This document shows, in pieces, positions 8,001-10,235 of a stretch of DNA of 10,235 bases. Below the pieces are notes generated by a model, which did not search any database, was not told the DNA's origin, and saw only the letters and a program-made list of their open reading frames with translations. The stretch's first letter is position 1, and each line of letters begins with the position of its first letter. The position numbers and the translations under genes are program-made. The stretch comes from Lachnospiraceae bacterium. GTDB lineage: Bacteria > Bacillota > Clostridia > Lachnospirales > Lachnospiraceae. The stretch lies in the NCBI GenBank assembly GCA_003542935.1, contig DPJQ01000125.1:1-10235 (forward strand), written 5' to 3'.

Positions 8001-8399
8001 ACGACGCCGACAAATCCGGATGACCCGAACAACCCGAATAATCCGGATGACCCGAATAACCCGAATAACCCGAATGACCCGGGAAATACGACGCCGACGA
8101 ATCCGGATGATCCGAACAACCCGGATGACCCGAATAACCCGGATGACCCGAATAATCCGGATGACCCGAATAACCCGGATGACCCGAATAACCCGAATGA
8201 CCCGAACAATCCAAACGGAGGCAACGGTTCCGGCGGTAACGGCTCAGGGGGCAACGGTTCCGGTGGATCCGGAGGTTCTGCGCGTACCGGGGACTCATCC
8301 CACCTGACACAGTGGCTGGCTCTTCTGGAGCTGTCCTTGGGAGGATTCCTGCTTCTGTTGATTGCTTATCTGGTATATCGCAACAAGCGTCTGGGTTAA
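2031..8399 (+). CDS. Giant secreted multidomain surface protein (InlB-repeat, MucBP-like, isopeptide-module adhesin with TGD sorting signal)
   Basis: The protein has 2122 residues. A basic N-region (residues 6-26) is followed by the hydrophobic stretch MTALLLCLCLVCSNLV and a likely signal peptidase site after Ala47 or Ala48 (VYA-A). Residues about 50-157 are a Gly/Ser/Asn-rich linker. Residues 158-490 are unrecognised. InlB/Listeria-Bacteroides-type repeats are clear at about 496-620 (VVFNTDGGSY... ending in ARW) and 1181-1297 (VRFDENGGD... GYVLEGW... AQW), with degenerate copies between them (for example near 744 and 1140) and another at about 1490-1593. MucBP/SHIRT-like modules cover about 1310-1400 and 1405-1488. 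Three pilin-type modules (1595-1740, 1745-1856, 1866-1973) carry candidate Lys/Glu/Asn isopeptide triads. A (D/N)P(N/D) stalk, a Gly/Ser linker, ARTGD (2084-2088), a transmembrane helix and RNKR follow. By inference it is a wall-anchored adhesin exposed far from the cell. The ligand is unknown. The start is uncertain: AAGGA lies only 2 nt before ATG 2031 and 14 nt before the in-frame ATG 2043. Confidence 0.9.
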   Translation: MNVSMKHLLSLQKKHTGRKRNGQRQRMTALLLCLCLVCSNLVSTVYAAMDITGAVGSGAIAGGSGQFSGSSENGGSENGAAKDGGEKSDLPEDSDAAKSTPEDTGNAADSGQTQNGGSSAASSPDKIGAGTVIVGGNTGNSGNIAGSGAAEAVTGEYKLYITHVLAVDGYLFADEDVEVSGGLTEEDLSGGYNVLRNAYTRTGMAVDTKELTVTKADFDNKVCYAEINYRVADGYEAVYTLPDIMTRSIYTGPLTGVEFRPVTTVNTIEVKLRYKFHSSTGMSGVPAYNYDQVVLTPEGDNYNLHQKAPNVTDNPQLADLWLVLNPKPLDELQAKLDAGDISSAERDQALEEARTVVKEGTANGAPVRIVYTYEPVSGEVRASIPRAAFNSNEADLLTLDVYYYRWAPSCYKIQHRVIGNDTYRFSARDKQDTIRKGHEGALTDVKAGEAGPVVENGIRYIARSFSQQQIEKAENSAEPKTCVTIYYDAYDEDSSYQVVFNTDGGSYIAPKAVGAVAQDGIYLPGMSAGAEAAPTKAGYEFECWQYTPASGGGAETIGDGTPGYSAGTGRLFLGVAPGSVTDTNAPGSVTDTDAPTTKFIDAVKVEKSNSVNTIYLTARWKQKTTANVKVEFWTENLNNKDIKDAEASTDGNQTLTHKTPVKDGNRVNTDGFSHVGSIQWSNISTNQSLNGSYQAAELQLEFESIMGGEAKYYGSPTRLLQNDNNNQANPDDSTVLYVFYSRKEYKLKFDYKLGDAADTLRLSGGETLSLDNITSGSVPLEKWIVAKYGADLRECWPAPYTDTSSVTNGDIPYSVVAWYADIAVGTSSVSREISDKYASMGAELISASGDPADVKTLTACWARSNGNNIHDYRYNYYLSVPDLTPDRVRSIATVVFDLQRGIRLVESERRILERDHPERLLYMVPFSTLNGASVSYDYSDLKIGDDDVLFGDKTDGYFIKFHTGQDGTEQCYALFDQERVKDSKTGDQQISSARSHMNRVNTTAEWFEFARTTMNLDYVHNHAKGLMGNEAGTASDFSECNFYYDRAPCSITYLAKESRTNTVHTLGVVNLFYGAIIDETKYGFLSTASVAGGSRYTIDCTKKNGDYATLGDMTSTRFWTIPESVGRDEAVCPDRPAAETKPWIFGGWRSNPEGGENNPLETSTVLRSHVRVYGMWTAPQYTVRFDENGGDLILPAGVDEDEVKSQEIPGGTTIAARGKIPYAVKAGYVLEGWAIKSIRVPGAEYTYDHAMRGYFNDRGQRFDTSLMASSSGQTEDGMLLFDFNGGVYADMTIEAQWKVDEVVYGHKSGSYTVHYYVLDRYDNNDHPVAKTIGSSGQPVRVAPDKVVRNIPYDTADSVVVWEQPVQPENEYEDYTATTSIANLSIRENSAQNTITFYYAENRKKSYTVRYVNYRNREEVLHEEDPVTGYFTGEVTVYPDNEVAKRLGCRLVDSTGKEVSSEDEATPGWKNMVLDDDPSQNIVTFYLDPIRYKITYEGLDFYYDSGYADLGNPTGYYSIYSTEALNNPPGNSFRGRDGKTYTFTGWTLSGDTEHTSGRDFVTITGDTPTKDVTILKGSIGNLTFKANWDPVLPGGLRISKIVDGDEATDTDRRRDFRFTVRITTHSEIPENERLYQCVSTNIVEGVNPPSITQLQFTEDTSVTPGEGQYVYSVSLSLRHGQCVTIYGLPSGTTTGEVTYSVREDEESRGDFRLETTGNDTGQIEEDKIKEITFTNIHGEITDPGSLMISKNVTGTGGDLTKEFTFHVKLDTPTGGFLLNRYNYTGSRSGVLMLNRSGEGDIKLCHGESVTIEQLPAGATYVLTEQDNAGYTVSCRGDEGTIASNAESTAAYINHMGPPEEGTVNDLSIGKTVTGASGSTTQDFHFTLTLKDEEGNRPGTVFSYDGSKTGTLRSGEVISLKGGERITVRNLPVGMYYEVTESEANQDGYVTTSSGETGQISELEAGRAMFSNHRAYDPNDPNDPNNPNNPGNTTPTNPDDPNNPNNPDDPNNPNNPNDPGNTTPTNPDDPNNPDDPNNPDDPNNPDDPNNPDDPNNPNDPNNPNGGNGSGGNGSGGNGSGGSGGSARTGDSSHLTQWLALLELSLGGFLLLLIAYLVYRNKRLG
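3756..3809 (+). repeat. Two tandem 27-bp in-frame repeats inside the surface-protein gene
   Basis: Two adjacent copies (3756-3782 and 3783-3809) encode APGSVTDTN and APGSVTDTD, residues 576-593. They differ at one base (AAT versus GAT) and are followed by a third partial copy (GCGCCGACC). They sit in an insertion between the GYEFECW core and the closing strand of the first InlB-type repeat. Near-identity indicates a recent duplication. Confidence 0.9.
7953..8216 (+). repeat. Asp/Asn-Pro tandem repeat coding for a wall-spanning stalk
   Basis: Residues 1975-2062 are almost entirely [D/N]P[D/N] tripeptides encoded by 9-bp units of the GAC-CCG-AAT type. Two levels of higher-order repeat are visible. 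CCCGGGAAATACGACGCCGA recurs at 7991 and 8078, an 87-bp (29-codon) spacing. Five consecutive 18-bp units coding DDPNNP run from 8106 to 8195. Every unit is a multiple of 3, so copy-number changes keep the frame. Proline-rich acidic stretches of this kind typically cross the peptidoglycan in wall-anchored proteins. Confidence 0.93.
8217..8279 (+). repeat. Gly/Ser/Asn linker repeats (GGNGS units)
   Basis: Residues 2063-2083 consist of three GGNGS units followed by GGSGGS, encoded by degenerate 15-bp units. This is a flexible linker between the Pro-rich stalk and the sorting motif. Synonymous codon differences between the units suggest an older duplication than the neighbouring DP repeats. Confidence 0.85.
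8280..8396 (+). other. C-terminal cell-wall sorting signal (ARTGD, hydrophobic helix, basic tail)
   Basis: ARTGD occupies residues 2084-2088, 34 residues before the end. A hydrophobic segment (about W2095 to Y2116) and the basic tail RNKR follow. Order and spacing match a sortase substrate. The motif lacks the Leu-Pro of canonical LPxTG, having Ser-Ala-Arg before the scissile Thr-Gly. TGD-type anchors are common in Clostridia, but which sortase would read this one is not shown here, since no sortase gene is in the window. Confidence 0.75.
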
Positions 8400-8404
8400 G
8401 GCAT

Positions 8405-8410
8405 GGGGAG
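8405..8410 (+). promoter_or_regulatory. Ribosome binding site fixing the kinase start
   Basis: GGGGAG lies 6 nt before ATG 8417. It selects this start over the upstream in-frame start at 8312, which lies inside the adhesin gene and has no comparable site. The protein from 8417 begins directly with the first beta strand of a P-loop kinase, as expected. Confidence 0.85.
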
Positions 8411-8416
8411 AACGGA

Positions 8417-9004
8417 ATGAACAGGATATTTTACCTGATGGGAAAAAGCGCATCAGGCAAGGATACGATCTATGAGCGGCTTCTGGGAAACCGGAAGCTG
8501 GCTCTGGAGCGTATTGTACTCTATACCACCCGGCCCATACGGCAGGGGGAGCGCGAAGGCAGAGAATATTATTTTACAGATGAAGCGAAGTTTGCTGACC
8601 TGAAGGCCCGCGGCCGGGTGATCGAATCCCGGTCGTACCATACCATACATGGAGTGTGGACATATTTTACGGCAGATGACGGTCAGATTGATCTGGAGCG
8701 CCATGCCTATCTGGGCATTGGCACACTGGAATCTTTCGCCAGACTGGAGGGGCACTTTGGCCGGGAAAAGGTCGTGCCCCTTTATATTGAAGTGGAGGAC
8801 GGCGAACGCCTGATGCGGGCGCTTTTGCGGGAAAAACGGCAGCCATATCCCAGGTATGCGGAAATGTGCCGCCGTTTTCTGGCGGATGGGGAAGACTTTT
8901 CGGAGGAAAAACTTTGCCATGCCGGTATTACCCGGCGTTTTTCCAATCAAAATCTGGAGGAATGCCTTGCGGAAATAGAAAAAGCAATTTACAATAAGAA
9001 ATAG
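8417..9004 (+). CDS. Guanylate-kinase-like P-loop protein, divergent
   Basis: The protein has 195 residues, close to the size of guanylate kinase (about 205). A Walker A loop is at residues 9-17 (GKSASGKDT). The GMP-binding signature follows at 37-53 (TTRPIRQGEREGREYYF), which matches the family pattern TTRxxRxGExxGxxYxF. A lid region with several Arg residues (RALLREKRQ, later RRF) is also present. Guanylate kinase transfers a phosphate from ATP to GMP in the cytoplasm. Divergence is clear: the Ser that usually comes just before TTRP is missing (VLYTTR), the usual YGT after the substrate His is replaced by HGVWTYFTADDG, and Asp follows the Walker lysine in place of Ser/Thr. It may therefore be a paralogue with a changed substrate rather than the essential Gmk. 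The gene starts 17 nt after the adhesin stop and ends 30 nt before the holB start, so the three are probably co-transcribed at least in part. No gene symbol is given because orthology to gmk is doubtful. Confidence 0.8.
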   Translation: MNRIFYLMGKSASGKDTIYERLLGNRKLALERIVLYTTRPIRQGEREGREYYFTDEAKFADLKARGRVIESRSYHTIHGVWTYFTADDGQIDLERHAYLGIGTLESFARLEGHFGREKVVPLYIEVEDGERLMRALLREKRQPYPRYAEMCRRFLADGEDFSEEKLCHAGITRRFSNQNLEECLAEIEKAIYNKK

Positions 9005-9020
9005 TAACTGGTGACATTGA

Positions 9021-9032
9021 GAGGAGGGGAGG
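9021..9032 (+). promoter_or_regulatory. Ribosome binding site fixing the holB start
   Basis: The purine run GAGGAGGGGAGG ends 2 nt before ATG 9035, with its AGGAGG core about 8 nt away. This site lies inside the reading frame that begins at GTG 9011, so the GTG start is unlikely and ATG 9035 is preferred. Confidence 0.8.
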
Positions 9033-9034
9033 AC

Positions 9035-10024
9035 ATGCCGGGATTTGACAGTGTGATAGGACTGGAAGACGTGGTCAATTATCTGCAGAAAGTGATCCGG
9101 ACAGATAAGGTGGCTCAGACATACATTTTTTACGGAGAAGCAGGGACAGGCAAAAGGCTTTTGTCCGGTATCTTTGCCATGACGCTGCAGTGTGAAAAGG
9201 GCGGCATTGAGCCCTGTCTGGAGTGTTCCTCTTGCCGGAAAGCGGAAACGGGAAACCATCCGGACATTATCACCGTAACCCATGAGAAGCCGGGCAGTAT
9301 AGGTATTGACGAGATCCGGAAGCAACTGGTGGGAGACGTGTGGATCAGGCCGGAGTGCAGCCGGAATAAAATTTACATTCTGCCGGAGGCGGAAAAGATG
9401 ACAATCCAGGCGCAGAATGCATTGTTAAAAACGCTGGAGGATTTGCCCTCCTACGCGAAGATATTTTTGTTGACCGACAATGCGGATCAGCTTTTACCGA
9501 CGATCCGTTCGCGCTGCGTGCATCTGCAGATGCGTCTGGTGAGCGAGCAGCAGATCCGGGATTATCTGGTGGATTCCTGTGAGGTGCCGGATTATTATGC
9601 CGAGCTGGATGCTGCCTATGCCCAGGGGAATGTGGGCAAGGCAAAAGAGGTATCCTCTACAGGAGAATTCCACAACCGGGTAGAACACACGGCGAATATG
9701 CTAAGCCGTTCCGCCCATATGTCCATGGGGCAGCTGATGGAATTTGTCAAACAGCTGAACGATGAAAAAGCATATGTGGATGAATATCTGGAATTATTCA
9801 CGCTGTGGTTCAGGGATGTGCTGTTGTTCAAAGCCACGGCGGAGGTGGATAAACTGGTATTCCGCCGGCAGCTCAATGATATCAAGGCACGGGCCAGCCA
9901 GAGCTCCTATGAAGGATTAGAAGAAATTCTGGATGCTATAGAAAAGGTACGCACACGTCTGAATGCCAATGTGAATTTTGAGCTGACGATGGAGCTGCTG
10001 CTTCTGACCATCCGGGAAAACTAA
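9035..10024 (+). CDS. holB: DNA polymerase III subunit delta' (clamp loader)
   Basis: The protein has 329 residues, the usual delta' length. It is the AAA+ wrench subunit of the clamp loader (with tau/gamma and delta) that opens the beta clamp onto primed DNA. The N-terminus reads MPGFDSVIGLEDVVNYL, followed by TYIFYGEAGTGKR (Walker A, residues 34-41) and a zinc module with Cys53, Cys61, Cys64 and Cys67. The SRC motif is at 159-161 (IRSRC), which supplies the arginine finger to the neighbouring subunit. AQNALLKTLEDLP at 126-138 is the classic family core. The Walker B position reads YILPEAEKM rather than DEAD, and Arg follows the P-loop Lys, so ATP hydrolysis by this subunit is unlikely, as is usual for delta'. 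In many Firmicutes holB lies downstream of tmk; here a guanylate-kinase-like gene takes that place. I recall a PSP1/ricT-type gene often following in Lachnospiraceae, but the window ends in non-coding DNA. Confidence 0.95.
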   Translation: MPGFDSVIGLEDVVNYLQKVIRTDKVAQTYIFYGEAGTGKRLLSGIFAMTLQCEKGGIEPCLECSSCRKAETGNHPDIITVTHEKPGSIGIDEIRKQLVGDVWIRPECSRNKIYILPEAEKMTIQAQNALLKTLEDLPSYAKIFLLTDNADQLLPTIRSRCVHLQMRLVSEQQIRDYLVDSCEVPDYYAELDAAYAQGNVGKAKEVSSTGEFHNRVEHTANMLSRSAHMSMGQLMEFVKQLNDEKAYVDEYLELFTLWFRDVLLFKATAEVDKLVFRRQLNDIKARASQSSYEGLEEILDAIEKVRTRLNANVNFELTMELLLLTIREN

Positions 10025-10026
10025 TG

Positions 10027-10066
10027 TCTTGTACCGTTCATTTTGCGAAATGTGAGCGGGACAAGA
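10027..10066 (+). terminator. Hairpin immediately downstream of holB
   Basis: TCTTGT (10027-10032) pairs with ACAAGA (10061-10066). CCG (10034-10036) pairs with CGG (10057-10059), T10037 with G10056 as a wobble, TCA (10038-10040) with TGA (10053-10055), and TTT (10041-10043) with AAA (10048-10050). There is one A/G mismatch and a 2-nt bulge; the loop is TGCG. It begins 2 nt after the stop codon. No T-tract follows, so intrinsic termination is doubtful; 3'-end protection or a role in the adjacent palindromic element are alternatives. Confidence 0.45.
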
Positions 10067-10068
10067 TA

Positions 10069-10234
10069 CTAGTGTGCTGTCTGCATTATATTCAGGCAAA
10101 CCTCCTCGTCTAAGTTTCCATCGGACAGCGTTGTCGTCGGTCAACGATGCCGCCGCATCGCCTCCCTCCTCCGCCTTGCCGATGAAAATTTATCCTGCGG
10201 AGTTTCGCCAGATATAATGCAGACAGCACACTAG
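10069..10234. mobile_element. 166-bp palindromic element with perfect 23-bp terminal inverted repeats (MITE-like)
   Basis: Bases 10069-10091 are the exact reverse complement of 10212-10234; the repeat starts CTAGTGTGCTGTCTGCATTA. Pairing continues inward in the same register: AAAC 10098-10101 with GTTT 10202-10205, and TAAGTTTCCATCGG 10111-10124 with 10179-10192 (one mismatch, one wobble). CGATGC/GCATCG forms a central stem (10145-10150 with 10155-10160, loop CGCC). The whole element can fold into one long imperfect hairpin. Both ends read CTAG, which could be the repeat tips or a 4-bp target duplication around a 158-bp core. No transposase is encoded, and no second copy is in this window, so the mobile label is inference. 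Alternatives are a bidirectional terminator or a REP/BIME-like dispersed repeat. Confidence 0.6.
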
Positions 10235-10235
10235 A

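Noticed and set aside
7953..8216. CRISPR array
   Set aside because: The repeats are contiguous in-frame codons with no unique spacers; they code for the Pro-rich stalk.
7888..8310. Repeat-encoded proteins in other frames across the DP tract (RMTRITRM-type on +, SGLFGSSG and SGYSGHPG types on -)
   Set aside because: A stop-free 9-bp repeat unit stays open in all frames; these are shadows of the DPN tract.
8312..8416. Upstream extension of the kinase-like protein to a start at 8312
   Set aside because: It lies within the adhesin coding sequence, and the extra 35 residues do not resemble kinase sequence. The GGGGAG site before ATG 8417 is decisive.
9917..10144. 75-residue minus-strand ORF overlapping the 3' end of holB and the palindrome
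   Set aside because: Most of it is antisense to holB or inside the inverted-repeat element; no RBS or domain is evident.

Overview
The window looks like chromosomal DNA from a Gram-positive anaerobe of the Clostridia, most likely Lachnospiraceae. This is an inference. It rests on strong AGGAGG-type ribosome binding sites, a very large InlB-repeat/Cna-like surface protein with a C-terminal TGD-type sorting signal, and a Firmicutes-style holB. No 16S or other taxonomic marker is present.

Layout, left to right, with all genes on the + strand. (1) 2-622 is the C-terminal part of a Gfo/Idh/MocA-type oxidoreductase, cut by the window edge. (2) 770-1666 is a complete TIM-barrel sugar-phosphate isomerase/epimerase. 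These two look like the end of a sugar or polyol catabolic operon, closed by a hairpin terminator at 1729-1758. (3) 1759-2030 is non-coding. It holds a good extended -10 promoter (1807-1836) and a leader of about 190 nt with several hairpins. (4) 2031-8399 encodes a 2122-residue secreted, probably wall-anchored protein: signal peptide, Gly/Ser/Asn linker, unrecognised N-terminal region, degenerate and clear InlB-type (Listeria-Bacteroides) repeats, two MucBP-like modules, three predicted isopeptide-bonded modules, a (D/N)P(N/D) wall-spanning stalk, a Gly/Ser linker, an SARTGD motif, a transmembrane helix and a basic tail. (5) 8417-9004 is a divergent guanylate-kinase-like protein, and (6) 9035-10024 is DNA polymerase III delta' (holB). 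Both follow the adhesin gene closely, without an obvious terminator. (7) 10025-10235 is non-coding. It has a hairpin just after holB and then a 166-bp palindromic element with perfect 23-bp terminal inverted repeats and a nested internal palindrome, ending at the window edge.

How the parts relate: the left pair belongs to carbon metabolism. The giant surface protein has its own promoter and structured leader, so its expression may be controlled in the leader. The gmk-like/holB pair is housekeeping DNA metabolism that seems to rely at least partly on read-through from the adhesin gene or on an unseen internal promoter. No sortase, phage, CRISPR, tRNA or rRNA gene is visible. I see no clear new multi-gene system. 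The least explained items are the terminal palindromic element, the structured leader, and the kinase-like protein with an altered substrate site next to holB.
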